Source: Acidisphaera sp. L21 (GTDB lineage: Bacteria; Pseudomonadota; Alphaproteobacteria; Acetobacterales; Acetobacteraceae). From it: a DNA stretch of 58,741 nucleotides. Positions 1 to 9,624 of this stretch are shown here, one piece after another. The stretch is from positions 1 through 58,741 of the forward strand of contig NZ_LMUY01000020.1 in the NCBI RefSeq assembly GCF_009765685.1. The letters are read 5' to 3'. Made by a program: the position numbers and the translations under genes. The number at the start of each line of letters is the position of its first letter. Within the stretch, counting starts at the first letter, position 1. Under the pieces are notes generated by a model. It was not told the DNA's origin. It searched no databases and worked only from the letters and a program-made list of their open reading frames with translations.

Positions 1-70
1 CAGGCAGGCCGCCGACCTCATGCGGAGTGCATAACACCCTCTAGGCTTCGTGCAGACCTAATTCGGGTAA

Positions 71-1390
71 TCATAGCTCAGAGGGATCCTTAGAATTCCC
101 AACAACCGCAAGGGTTTCGGCTGGATTAATCCTAATGCGCGGAATGGATCCATATCGCCCACCAAGATAACCGCGGTCAAACGCCTCACCTGAACGAGCC
201 TTAAAATCGGATAAGGGTGTAAGTTTCGTGCCACGGACGCCATCAAGTTTGACGAGCCATATTCCATCTCTATGGATCCTATCTTGCGATAAGAAATGCG
301 TCTCATGGGTGGTAAATATCATCTGCCCAAACTTCTTACTCCATTTCGTATCCTGGAAAACTGCCACAAGAAATTCAAATGCTAATGGATGCAAGCTGTT
401 ATGAAGCTCGTCAACAACCAAAACCCGCCCATTTTCTAGCACATCTAACCACGGCCCAGACAACGCAAAAAGAACCTTCGTACCATCAGACTCTTCATTT
501 AAAGGTAAGAAGACCACCTCACCACTTTCAGTCTTGTGGCCGAGGTGCACTTCAGCGATTCGCCCGCGACGCTTACCAACCGACATGCTTTTTAATAACG
601 GCTCTCTGATTGAAAGAGGAAGTTGGGAGAACGCTTGCTCTGGATCTTTCTCAACTACTCGAATATCCGAAATATTCACATCAACGGAATGCAAAAACTT
701 TAAGATATTCTTTTTTTCTATACTTGTGGATTTCTCTGCGCTAAAGCTCTCGCTCAGTCGCTGACTAGACTTGACAACACGCAATCTATCTCGAAACCAG
801 GCGAACGGCTCAAGAAAATGTTCGGATTTGAGTTGCACGGCGACAGAAAGGAACAGAGCGTTATCGCGTGTCGACTTTTTCCAAACCTCGCGTTCACCTT
901 TGACCGAAGATCCAACAGTTATAGTCTGCTTTTTGGTCTTGGGATCATACCCTCTCTCAAACCATTTTTGGGACTTCCGTCCGGGAGGGGTTGCATACAA
1001 CCACTCTTTTACGACAACAGATTTGGTGACCCAGAAACCATACTGATATCTTGTCCCGTTCTCGACGAAAATAGCTTCAAATTGGGACGGTTTCTTCCGC
1101 GTTTCATTCGAAAACAAGAATGGCTCTGCCCCTATTTCTTCACCTTCTTGAGAATCCCGTGCCGATGAAACAACGAATTGCCGCATAAAATACATGGCAT
1201 TTACTAATGTGGACTTTCCCGCTCCATTCGGACCAAGTATTGCCGCCGCTTTTAGAAGGTGCGGGACAGCGGCGATTCCAGTGTCGTGGCTATGCACGCC
1301 TCGGGCAGATCGCGATGACCCCGCGACCATTGAGAGCGTCTGAAGCTCCGCAACGGATCGAAAGTTGCTTACAGAGAACTCAATCAACAT
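71..1390 (-). CDS. AAA-family ATPase (COG1106/RloA-like)
   Basis: A 439-residue ATPase that resembles the AAA_15/AAA_21 group, the ATPase half of AbiL/RloAB-type anti-phage or retron-like systems. The Walker A loop GPNGAGKST is at residues 53-61, the Walker B strand VLVVDELHNSLHP is near residue 340, an H-loop FTTHE follows, and the C-terminus carries GYLGGRYGSIP, which is usual in this group. I start it at the ATG at 1390 because MLIEFSVSNFRS is the typical first strand; the open frame reaches further, to 1489. Its base composition is clearly richer in A+T than everything from about 1540 on, so it was probably acquired. A downstream RloB-like partner would lie left of position 71, outside the window. 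The family call is fairly safe; a defence role is inference. Confidence 0.8.
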   Translation of the reverse strand: MLIEFSVSNFRSVAELQTLSMVAGSSRSARGVHSHDTGIAAVPHLLKAAAILGPNGAGKSTLVNAMYFMRQFVVSSARDSQEGEEIGAEPFLFSNETRKKPSQFEAIFVENGTRYQYGFWVTKSVVVKEWLYATPPGRKSQKWFERGYDPKTKKQTITVGSSVKGEREVWKKSTRDNALFLSVAVQLKSEHFLEPFAWFRDRLRVVKSSQRLSESFSAEKSTSIEKKNILKFLHSVDVNISDIRVVEKDPEQAFSQLPLSIREPLLKSMSVGKRRGRIAEVHLGHKTESGEVVFLPLNEESDGTKVLFALSGPWLDVLENGRVLVVDELHNSLHPLAFEFLVAVFQDTKWSKKFGQMIFTTHETHFLSQDRIHRDGIWLVKLDGVRGTKLTPLSDFKARSGEAFDRGYLGGRYGSIPRIRINPAETLAVVGNSKDPSEL

Positions 1391-1537
1391 CAATTTTGCC
1401 CTACGTCTGCGCCAGTATTTTGCACCTTCTCGGCATAATTTCAAGGTTTCTGCCTTTGCGGAGCTGGCGATGGTGACCATACATGTCAATTCGGGGACCT
1501 AGCAGTGAGCAATGAATTTACGAAGGGCCCTGCACCG

Positions 1538-2056
1538 CTACCCCACCACCACCTGCGGCCCCCTCCCCCGCATCACCCCCAACGCCACCTCCTGCAACGC
1601 CGGCGTCTTCGCCCCGCAAGCCTCCGCCACCACCCTCACCTGCGCCCCATCCTCAATCGCCGCCAGCGCCGTCGCCAACACGCAGCAATCCGTAGACACC
1701 CCCGTCAGCACCAACTCCGGCGTCTCCCCCACCACCCGCCGCAAATCCGGCGTCCACTTCGAAAACTGGTGCGTATCCACCACCGCCCCCGGCTGAAACA
1801 CCGGCGCAATCCGCCAAATCCGGTCCTCCCGCCCCGCCGCCACCGCGAACGGCCATTTTTCGTAATACCCGACCCAACTCCCGGTAATCTCCGTCGGCGG
1901 AATGAACCGCGTGAACACCACCCGCTCCCCAAACGCCGGAATCATCGCCGCAATCCGCGACGCCACCGCATCGAAACACGGCGCATACCAAGGACTGCCC
2001 GGCTCCCCGAACACCAGTTGCATATCGATCACGACCAGCCATGGATCCGCCATCAC
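1538..2056 (-). CDS. Isochorismatase-like cysteine hydrolase
   Basis: A 172-residue protein of the isochorismatase/nicotinamidase fold. The catalytic triad of the family is visible: D11 in VVIDMQ, K100 in QFSKW and C125 in GVSTDCCV. Such enzymes hydrolyse amides, carbamates or vinyl ethers through a cysteine thioester; the substrate cannot be read here. The GTG at 2056 overlaps the TGA of the upstream ABC ATPase gene (GTGA), and an ATG follows directly at 2053, so either could be the start. It is the last gene of a four-gene transport operon, so its substrate is probably what the transporter brings in or a derivative of it. Confidence 0.85.
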   Translation of the reverse strand: MMADPWLVVIDMQLVFGEPGSPWYAPCFDAVASRIAAMIPAFGERVVFTRFIPPTEITGSWVGYYEKWPFAVAAGREDRIWRIAPVFQPGAVVDTHQFSKWTPDLRRVVGETPELVLTGVSTDCCVLATALAAIEDGAQVRVVAEACGAKTPALQEVALGVMRGRGPQVVVG

Positions 2057-2817
2057 AACACCCGCGACAAAAACGCCTGCGTCCGCAGATGCGCCGGCCG
2101 GTGCAGCACCTCGCCGGGTGAACCGTGTTCGATGATCTCGCCGCCATCCATCACCAGCACCGTATCCGCAACCTCCCGCGCAAAGCCGATTTCGTGCGTC
2201 ACCACCAACATCGTCATCCCCGTCGCCGCCAGTTCCTTCATCACGTCCAGCACCTCGCCCACCAACTCCGGGTCCAGGGCGGAGGTCGGTTCGTCGAACA
2301 GCATCAGCGTCGGCCGCATCGCCAAGGCGCGCGCAATCGCCACGCGCTGCTGCTGCCCGCCGGACAAATGCCGCGGGTAACTGCCCGCCTTCTCCGCCAA
2401 CCCCACCCGGCGCAGCATCTCCTGCGCCTGGCTCGCCGCGGCCTCCCGTCCCAACCCGGCGACGCGCACCGGCGCGTCCATCACGTTCTGCAGCACCGTC
2501 AGATGCGGGAACAAATTGAACCCCTGGAACACCATGCCGATCGCCGCGCGCTGCCGGCTCGCCTCCCGCTCACTCAGCGGATGAAACCGCCCGGCGCGCT
2601 CGCGATAGCCCACCGGGTCACCGTCGACGTAACACATGCCGCGGTCGATCGCCTCCAGCCCGTTGACGCAGCGGAGCAGCGTGCTCTTCCCCGCGCCCGA
2701 GGGGCCGAGCAAACACATCACCTCGCCGCGCCGGGCGGCGAAGGATACGCCTTTCAGCACCGGCGTGGCGCCGAAGGATTTCCAGATCGCCACGGCCTCC
2801 ACGATCGGCGCCGTCAC
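2053..2817 (-). CDS. Polar amino-acid ABC transporter ATP-binding protein
   Basis: A 254-residue ATPase of the HisP/GlnQ class that powers uptake with the permease and binding protein encoded just upstream. Walker A is GPSGAGKST, the Q-loop is [10 protein letters not shown], the signature is LSGGQQQRV and Walker B is [12 protein letters not shown], followed by the H-loop THE. The GTG at 2817 is the likely start: it overlaps the permease stop codon (GTGA) and gives the length normal for the family. A longer open frame upstream is antisense or out-of-frame sequence of the permease gene. Confidence 0.92.
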   Translation of the reverse strand: MTAPIVEAVAIWKSFGATPVLKGVSFAARRGEVMCLLGPSGAGKSTLLRCVNGLEAIDRGMCYVDGDPVGYRERAGRFHPLSEREASRQRAAIGMVFQGFNLFPHLTVLQNVMDAPVRVAGLGREAAASQAQEMLRRVGLAEKAGSYPRHLSGGQQQRVAIARALAMRPTLMLFDEPTSALDPELVGEVLDVMKELAATGMTMLVVTHEIGFAREVADTVLVMDGGEIIEHGSPGEVLHRPAHLRTQAFLSRVL

Positions 2818-3650
2818 GCCAGGCGCTCGCCATAGCGACGTTCGATCACGCGTTGCCCGGCGGATAACACGGTGGTCAGCACGAGGTACCATAGCGAGGC
2901 GACGATCAGCAGCGGGATGGTTTCGAACGTGCGGCTGTAGATATTCTCCACCGACTCCATCAGCTCCGGCAACGCCACGATGCTCGCCAGGGAGGAATAT
3001 TTCAGCATCCCGATCACCTGGTTTCCGGTCGGCGGCAGAATGGCGCGCATCGCCTGCGGCAACACCACCCAGCGCAAGGTTTGCAGCCGGCGGTAGCCCA
3101 GCGCCTTCGCCGCCTCGCTCTGCCCCGGCGGCACCGACAGCAGCCCGGCGCGGATGATCTCCGCCATATACGCGCCCTCGTTCAGCCCCAAGCCCAGCAG
3201 CGCGGCGGTAAAGGAAGAAATGGCGAGCGTGCTGGACACGGAAAAGAATTTCGGACCACCGAACGGAATGCCCAGCGAGATCTGCGGAAACAGCGACGCA
3301 AGATTGTACCAAAACACCAACTGCACCAGCACCGGCGTGCCGCGAAAAAACCAGATATACAAATCAGCCGCCAGGGATAGCACGCCGGCGCCGGGCAGTT
3401 TCAACACCGCCAGCACCAGGCCGACGACGATGCCGATCACCATCACCAATACCGTCAGCAGGCAGGTGGTTTGCAGCCCGGCGATCACCTCTCGGTTCAA
3501 CATGTAATGGGCGACGATGCCCCATTGGAACCCGGCATTGGTGACCAGTTGGTAGACCACCCAGGCCGCGAACACCGCCAGCACCGCACCCCCCGCCCAC
3601 TGGCCGTAGCGGGGGCGCCGGGCGATGATGGGCTCGCTACGGTGCTGCAT
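2814..3650 (-). CDS. Polar amino-acid ABC transporter permease
   Basis: A 278-residue inner-membrane protein of the His/Glu/Gln/Arg/opine permease family. Several hydrophobic segments are clear, and the cytoplasmic EAA loop that docks on the ATPase reads [20 protein letters not shown] around residues 180-200. A single permease gene suggests a homodimer. It overlaps the end of the binding-protein gene by 14 bases and the start of the ATPase gene by 4, so the three are translated as one operon. Confidence 0.92.
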   Translation of the reverse strand: MQHRSEPIIARRPRYGQWAGGAVLAVFAAWVVYQLVTNAGFQWGIVAHYMLNREVIAGLQTTCLLTVLVMVIGIVVGLVLAVLKLPGAGVLSLAADLYIWFFRGTPVLVQLVFWYNLASLFPQISLGIPFGGPKFFSVSSTLAISSFTAALLGLGLNEGAYMAEIIRAGLLSVPPGQSEAAKALGYRRLQTLRWVVLPQAMRAILPPTGNQVIGMLKYSSLASIVALPELMESVENIYSRTFETIPLLIVASLWYLVLTTVLSAGQRVIERRYGERLA

Positions 3651-4494
3651 TCAGCTCCGTCGCGTTGAACGCGGAATCGGCGACGCCGTATTGCTCGAAC
3701 AGCTTGGTGTAGCTGCCATCCTGCTGCATGCTTTTCAGCGCCAGGCGGAGCGCGGCGGCCAGCGCAGTGTTGTCCAGCCCGACCACGATGCCGGCGCGGA
3801 TCGTGCTGCCCTCCAGCTTGCCGTGCTGCATCGTCAGTTTGTCGCTGTGCTGGGCGATGTACAGCCCGACCGCCTCGTCGGACAGAAACCCCTCGCCGCG
3901 GCCATTGGCGACGGCCAGGTAGGTGTCGGCGCTGTTGGGGTAATACAACAGGGCAATCGGCTTCTCGCCACGCGCCTGGCAGTCGGCCGACACCTTCTCC
4001 GCCAGCCCGATCTGCGCGCTGCCCTGGGTAATCGCCAGGGTGTGGCCGCACAAATGTTGGATGTCGATCGGCGCCCCGTCCTTGCGCACCAGCAGGCCAT
4101 AGCCGCCGTTGTAGTAGTTGACGAACTGGGCGATTTTGCGCCGCTCAGCCGTATCGTTCAGTTGGTCGACGCCGATGTCGAACCGGCCATTGGTGACGCC
4201 GGGCACGATGGCGGGGAATTTGACGTCGGTGAATTGCGGCGTCAGGCCTAGCTTGGCGGCAAGCGCCCGGACCAGGCGAATGTCCAACCCATCCGGCTGC
4301 CCGTCCTCGCCCTTGAAATCGAAGGGCGGCCATTGCAGGGACGTCGCAACCTTCAACTCCCCCGACTGGCGCAGCGCCTCCGGCAACGCGGCGCGCGCTG
4401 CCGGGTCCACGCCGGGCGTTTGGGCGGCGGCCACACCCGGCATTGCGAGCATGGCCGCCAAGGCCACCCTCCGCGCGTGTTGCAACAGCGTCAT
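3637..4494 (-). CDS. Amino-acid ABC transporter substrate-binding protein
   Basis: A 285-residue periplasmic binding protein of the SBP_bac_3 (HisJ/GlnH) family. Residues 1-25 form a Sec signal peptide ending AAAQ. The mature part has the family features PPFDFKGEDGQPDGLDIRL and a second lobe that starts near the DIGVDQLNDT stretch. It is the first gene of the transport operon and lies 82 bases past dgoD, so it may share the dgo transcript or have its own promoter in that gap. The ligand is unknown; the family usually binds polar amino acids or opines. Confidence 0.9.
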   Translation of the reverse strand: MTLLQHARRVALAAMLAMPGVAAAQTPGVDPAARAALPEALRQSGELKVATSLQWPPFDFKGEDGQPDGLDIRLVRALAAKLGLTPQFTDVKFPAIVPGVTNGRFDIGVDQLNDTAERRKIAQFVNYYNGGYGLLVRKDGAPIDIQHLCGHTLAITQGSAQIGLAEKVSADCQARGEKPIALLYYPNSADTYLAVANGRGEGFLSDEAVGLYIAQHSDKLTMQHGKLEGSTIRAGIVVGLDNTALAAALRLALKSMQQDGSYTKLFEQYGVADSAFNATELNAAP

Positions 4495-4576
4495 CGCATC
4501 GCCCTCCGGTCCAACCGGGGCGCACTATTCACCGATTAGCCGGGAGTGCCCAGCGGGTTTTAATGCCGGGTGCGGC

Positions 4577-5725
<1,149 letters not shown>

Positions 5726-5738
5726 AGGAAAACCCTAA

Positions 5739-6686
5739 CTAAGCGGTGGGAACCGGCGTCAGCACCGCATGGCCGGCGAAATGGGCGGCCAGGTTGTCGT
5801 AGGCGAGTGCGGCCATGGCGTGCCGTGTGGTGGTGGTGCCACTGGCCATGTGCGGGGTCAGCACCACATTCTCCATCGCCAGCAACGCGGCCGGCACGTG
5901 GGGTTCGTCGACGAATACATCCAACCCGGCACCGGCGATCTGCCGCGATTCCAGGGCGGCAATCAGCGCCGGCTCGTCCACCACGCTGCCGCGCCCGATA
6001 TTGACCAGAATGCCGTCCGGCCCCAACGCGGCCAGCACCTTCGCATCCACCAGGCCGCGCGTAGCCGCCCCGCCATTGGTGGCGACGACGAAGAAATCGC
6101 ACTCCGCTGCCAGCGTCACCGGGTCGGCGACGTAGCGATACAGGCTGCCGGGCACCGGCTTGCGGTTGGTGTAGGCGACGGACATGCCGAAGCCCTCGGC
6201 CCGCTTGGCGATGGCGGCGCCAATTCGGCCTAGGCCGAGAATCCCCATACGCTGTCCACTCACCTTGCGCGTAAACGGATGCGGCCCGCGCGCCCAGTGT
6301 CCGGCGCGGACAAAGCCATCCGCCCGCACCACAGCCCGCGCGGTGGACAGCAGCAGGGCGAACGCCATGTCGGCCACGTCGTCCGTCAACACGTCCGGCG
6401 TGTGGGTGACGGCAATGCCGCGCGCATGCGCCGCCACCGCGTCCACCCCGTCGTATCCCACGCCAAAGACGGAGATGATCTGCAGGTTCGGCAACCGGTC
6501 CTGCAGACTGCGCGGCACCTTCGACTCACCCGTGGCCGCGATGGCGCGGATCTGCGGCGCCAGCGTGGTCAACGCGTCGGTCCAGCCCTGCTCGTCAGCG
6601 ATGTGATGGTAGTCGTAGGTGTCCCGCAACCGCTCCACCAGGAACGGCGGCAGCACGCCGACAGCCAGGAGCGGCAGCTTGCTCAT
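5739..6686 (-). CDS. D-isomer-specific 2-hydroxyacid dehydrogenase
   Basis: A 315-residue NAD(P)-dependent dehydrogenase of the glyoxylate/hydroxypyruvate reductase type. The Rossmann motif GILGLGRIG is near residues 150-158. The catalytic Arg is in NIGRGSVVDE, the Glu is in VDEPHVP and the His is in LTPHMASGT. The start is the ATG at 6686, which overlaps the stop codon of the decayed MFS gene (ATGA). Placed between dgoA and dgoD, it may reduce a product of galactonate breakdown such as glyceraldehyde- or pyruvate-derived acids, but its substrate is not fixed by the sequence. Confidence 0.88.
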   Translation of the reverse strand: MSKLPLLAVGVLPPFLVERLRDTYDYHHIADEQGWTDALTTLAPQIRAIAATGESKVPRSLQDRLPNLQIISVFGVGYDGVDAVAAHARGIAVTHTPDVLTDDVADMAFALLLSTARAVVRADGFVRAGHWARGPHPFTRKVSGQRMGILGLGRIGAAIAKRAEGFGMSVAYTNRKPVPGSLYRYVADPVTLAAECDFFVVATNGGAATRGLVDAKVLAALGPDGILVNIGRGSVVDEPALIAALESRQIAGAGLDVFVDEPHVPAALLAMENVVLTPHMASGTTTTRHAMAALAYDNLAAHFAGHAVLTPVPTA

Positions 6687-7099
6687 GCATGGGTCTCCAA
6701 TGTGGCGAGGGCGTTCACCGGGCGCTTTGGCCCCACCTGCAGTCCCAGCAGGCCGCCGATGGCTAGTGCAGCCGCGATCATCAGAATGCCGGGCTGGTAG
6801 CTGCCCGTGGCGTCCTTGATGCAGCCCACCAACGGCGGCAGGCCCATGCCCGCGAACTGCGCGGTGGAGTTGATCAGCGCGATGGCCGCCGCGGCTGCGA
6901 CGCCGGACAAATGCTCGGTCGTCGCGGCCCAGAATACCGGCGTGGACGCCCAGTTCAACCCGACCGAGCACACCAGCAGCACGGCCGGCACACCCTCCAT
7001 CAGGAACAACCGACGCCAGCCGGCCAGGCCGAAAGTCCCGTCCAATTGCAACAACGCGCCCGAGAGCGGCAGCACGTTCAGGCGGCCAGGCTGCGCCAC
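6683..7099 (-). pseudogene. Remnant of an MFS sugar-acid transporter
   Basis: This 138-codon frame joins two parts of an anion:cation-symporter (DgoT/GudP-like) MFS protein. The first ~35 residues match the region around helices 5-6 (PLSGALLQLDGTFGLAGWRR, then LFLMEGVPAVLL). The rest is the C-terminal end (helices 10-12, NSTAQFAGMGLPPLVGCIKD). The N-terminal four helices and the middle of the protein are absent, so it cannot work as a carrier. The reading frame itself stays open, and its stop still overlaps the next gene's ATG, so the operon's translational coupling survives. It probably was the galactonate transporter of this operon. Confidence 0.8.
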
Positions 7100-7701
7100 G
7101 CCTCGGCGAAGGCGGCGGCGCGGGTGGCGACCTCCGCCGCGGTGAAGCCGGGCTTGTACAGCGCCGACCCCAGGCCGAACCCGGCCGCGCCCGCGGCGAC
7201 GTACTCGGCCATGGTGGTGGGCGTGATGCCGCCGACCGGCAGGAACGCCGTCTGCTTTGGGAACACGCTGCGCCAGGCCTTCAGCACGCTTGGGGGCATC
7301 GCCTCGGCTGGGAACAGCTTCAGCGCATCGGCGCCGTTCTTCAGCGCGGCGTAGCCCTCGGTCGGGGTGGCGACGCCGGGGGCGCAGACCATGCCCGCCG
7401 CCTTGGCCGCGCGCACGATCACCGGGTCGCTATGCGGCATCACCACCAAGCGTCCCCCGGCAGCGTGAATTTCGGCCACACGCTCCACCTCGGTCACGGT
7501 GCCGGCGCCGACCAGGATGTCCGCCCCCATGGCCGCGGCCAGGCGGCGGATGCTTTCGATCGGATCGGGCGAGTTCAGCGGCACCTCGATCACCGCGAAG
7601 CCGGCCGCCACCAGGGCCTGGCCGATCGGCACCACCTCCTCCGGGGTGACGCCGCGCAGGATGGCGACCAGCGGAAAACGATCGAGATAGGGGCGAAGCA
7701 T
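7078..7701 (-). CDS. dgoA: 2-dehydro-3-deoxy-6-phosphogalactonate aldolase
   Basis: A 207-residue class I aldolase of the KDPG/KDPGal family, with the length of known DgoA proteins. It cleaves 2-dehydro-3-deoxy-6-phosphogalactonate to pyruvate and glyceraldehyde 3-phosphate. The N-terminal EVPLNSPDP, the VGAGTV loop and the Schiff-base lysine region ALKLFPAEA are present. The ATG at 7701 overlaps the stop of dgoK (ATGA), which fixes the start. It acts directly after DgoK in the De Ley-Doudoroff route. Confidence 0.93.
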   Translation of the reverse strand: MLRPYLDRFPLVAILRGVTPEEVVPIGQALVAAGFAVIEVPLNSPDPIESIRRLAAAMGADILVGAGTVTEVERVAEIHAAGGRLVVMPHSDPVIVRAAKAAGMVCAPGVATPTEGYAALKNGADALKLFPAEAMPPSVLKAWRSVFPKQTAFLPVGGITPTTMAEYVAAGAAGFGLGSALYKPGFTAAEVATRAAAFAEAWRSLAA

Positions 7702-8651
7702 CAAGCAACATCCTTTTGCGGGCCGACCAGCCCGGCCTGGCAGGCGATCTGCCACAGCCCAGCCTCGGTCGCACCGGTGATGGTAATGGCGTCGGTGACA
7801 CCGAACAGGGCCAAGGCGCGCAGGTAGCGATCGCACAACGCCGGGTCACCGATCAGCGCCAGGCGGCCAGGCGCGTCGGGCAGCGCGCACCGCAACTCGT
7901 CGCCGATGAGCAGGCCGGAGAGGTAGTTCAAACTATCCGCCGCCTGCAATTGGCCGGACAGCACCAGCGTGCGGGCGGAGAACAACAGCGGCGCAATCCC
8001 GCCCAGGCTGCCACGCGCCGCCTCAATCCCGCGGGAGAACGCAGCCTCACCCTCGGTAGCAGGCTGCCCGGCATCGCGCGCCGGGCGCCCCAGGATGGTG
8101 TGGCCCTGCAGGGCGGCAAATAGCTCGCCGGTCATGAAGGTTTGGAACCCAGCGATCCCACCCTGCTGAACGGACACCCATTTGCAGTGCGTGCCCGGCA
8201 TCACCAGCCGCGCGCTCTCCCACAGCGCCGGATGCAGCGAGAGCGCGCCGAACACCTGCGTTTCCTCGCCCCGCATCACCTCCGGCTGCGTCCCATCCAT
8301 GTCCAGGGAAATGCCGGGGATGATCCGCAGATCGGGTCCGCTGCCGGTCGTCACCGCCAGCATGCTGGTGGCCAACCCGGCAAGCCCGGTGGGGGCCTGG
8401 CAATACGCCGCCATCTGCCATCCCTGCGCGCTGCCCACCATGCCGCAGGCCACCGCCGGCAAGCCGGGCGCATCGCGCAGCCAGGCACCGGCGATATCGG
8501 CGAACACGGTGGGAAATCCGCCAGCCGGCACCTGCATGATCCCCATCGGCGCGGCACGGGTGTCCAGCACCGCGCCATCCGCCCCCATCAGGAACGCGCG
8601 CAGCGACGACGTGCCCCAATCCAGCGCGATCAGTTGCGGCTGGCCGGTCAT
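7701..8651 (-). CDS. dgoK: 2-dehydro-3-deoxygalactonokinase
   Basis: A 316-residue sugar-acid kinase of the DgoK family (ASKHA fold). The N-terminal phosphate-binding motif IALDWGTSSLRAFL and the conserved PGTHCKWV and TGELFAALQGHTILG stretches identify it. It phosphorylates 2-dehydro-3-deoxygalactonate with ATP. The ATG at 8651 overlaps the stop of the IclR regulator gene (ATGA), so the regulator and the catabolic genes are on one transcript. Confidence 0.94.
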   Translation of the reverse strand: MTGQPQLIALDWGTSSLRAFLMGADGAVLDTRAAPMGIMQVPAGGFPTVFADIAGAWLRDAPGLPAVACGMVGSAQGWQMAAYCQAPTGLAGLATSMLAVTTGSGPDLRIIPGISLDMDGTQPEVMRGEETQVFGALSLHPALWESARLVMPGTHCKWVSVQQGGIAGFQTFMTGELFAALQGHTILGRPARDAGQPATEGEAAFSRGIEAARGSLGGIAPLLFSARTLVLSGQLQAADSLNYLSGLLIGDELRCALPDAPGRLALIGDPALCDRYLRALALFGVTDAITITGATEAGLWQIACQAGLVGPQKDVA

Positions 8652-9424
8652 GCCGGGATCTCCTGCGCGCGCATCCGCCGGGGCGTCCACCCGAGGTCGC
8701 GGGAAATCGACTGGGCGGCATCGATGATCTTGGGCACCAGGGCGTCCATTCGGTCCTCCGGCATGTAAGGGGTGGCGCTGGCGACGCTGATGGCAGCGAC
8801 GATCTCGGCCCCCGCATCGCGTACCGGCGCGGCGACGCAACGTATCCCGATCTCGTTCTCTTCCATGTCCAGCGCGGCGCCTTGCGCAGCGAAACGCTGC
8901 ATCGCGACGCGGTATTCGTCCCAGCCCGGCATCGCGACGTTGGGCGTAGCCGGGTGAACCAGGGCCACGTCATACAGCCCACGCCACCGCGCCTCGGTCA
9001 TGTCCAGCATCAGCGCCTTGCCCACGCCCGTAGACGCCATCGGCATGCGCCGCCCGATGCGCGAGCGCATTTCCAGCCCACGTTGTCCCGGGATCTTGTC
9101 GAGATACAGCACCTCGCTACCTTCGGAGATACCGAGGTGCACGGTGTCCTGCGTCAGTGCCGCCAATCGGTCCAGATGCGGGCGTGCAGCCTGCACGACG
9201 GGCATCGTCTCCCGCGCCAGAAACCCTAGCTCCACCAGCTTCGGCCCCAGCCGATAGCTCATGCCGCCGCTGCCACTCGTCGCCAGGCGCAGATACCCGG
9301 CCTGGATCAGCGCCGTCGCCAGCCGATGGGTGGTGCTTCGGGTACAGCCAATCGCCACGCCAATAGCAGCCAGAGTAAGCGCGCCTTCGGCTACCGCATC
9401 GATGACGGCCATGCCGCGCAGCAA
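8648..9424 (-). CDS. IclR-family transcriptional regulator (apparent 5' frameshift)
   Basis: An IclR regulator with a winged HTH (CTRSTTHRLATALIQAGYL) and the C-terminal ligand domain (EMRSRIGRRMPMASTGVGKA). As first gene of the dgo operon it probably senses galactonate or its dehydrated product. The only in-frame start is a TTG at 9424 without a Shine-Dalgarno sequence, directly inside the conserved QTLLRGMAVID stretch. A good ATG with GAGGAGCG before it lies at 9468, but it is out of frame by one base (44 nt away). The gene may thus carry a one-base loss near 9430-9445, or the sequence has an error there. Family assignment is safe; the N-terminus is not. Confidence 0.85.
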   Translation of the reverse strand: MLRGMAVIDAVAEGALTLAAIGVAIGCTRSTTHRLATALIQAGYLRLATSGSGGMSYRLGPKLVELGFLARETMPVVQAARPHLDRLAALTQDTVHLGISEGSEVLYLDKIPGQRGLEMRSRIGRRMPMASTGVGKALMLDMTEARWRGLYDVALVHPATPNVAMPGWDEYRVAMQRFAAQGAALDMEENEIGIRCVAAPVRDAGAEIVAAISVASATPYMPEDRMDALVPKIIDAAQSISRDLGWTPRRMRAQEIPA

Positions 9425-9525
9425 GGTCTGTGTGCCCAGCGGAAATCCGCCGTCGGTTCACGCGTCATCGATCGCTCCTCAAACGCCAGAGTAATCAAAC
9501 ACGACGCTCCGTCAACATGTGAAAC

Positions 9526-9539
9526 CATATCCCGATATG
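9526..9539. promoter_or_regulatory. Palindrome CATATCCCGATATG, possible operator
   Basis: A short inverted repeat (CATAT-cccg-ATATG) in the 156-base gap between the divergent IclR-dgo operon and the peptide-transport operon. The position suits an operator for IclR or for the transport locus. The arms are only five bases long, so this is a weak call. Confidence 0.3.
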
Positions 9540-9552
9540 TGAGAATCCCGAC

Positions 9553-9570
9553 GGTAAGATCGTCCAAGAA
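9553..9570 (+). promoter_or_regulatory. Shared box GGTAAGATCGTCCAAGAA, copy 1
   Basis: This 18-base stretch ends 54 bases before the first permease gene. It recurs with two changes as GATAAGATCATCCAAGAA before the binding-protein gene at 16221. Finding it only before the two parts of one transporter suggests a common promoter element or operator. Confidence 0.55.
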
Positions 9571-9624
9571 GCAATAGCGGAGCAGCGCGACTATGCGCGC
9601 CATGCAACCCAGGATCGCATTTTC

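Noticed and set aside
1538-4494. The polar amino-acid ABC transporter as the galactonate importer replacing the broken MFS gene
   Set aside because: The binding protein belongs to the HisJ/GlnH family, which binds amino acids or opines, not sugar acids. Adjacency alone does not support this.
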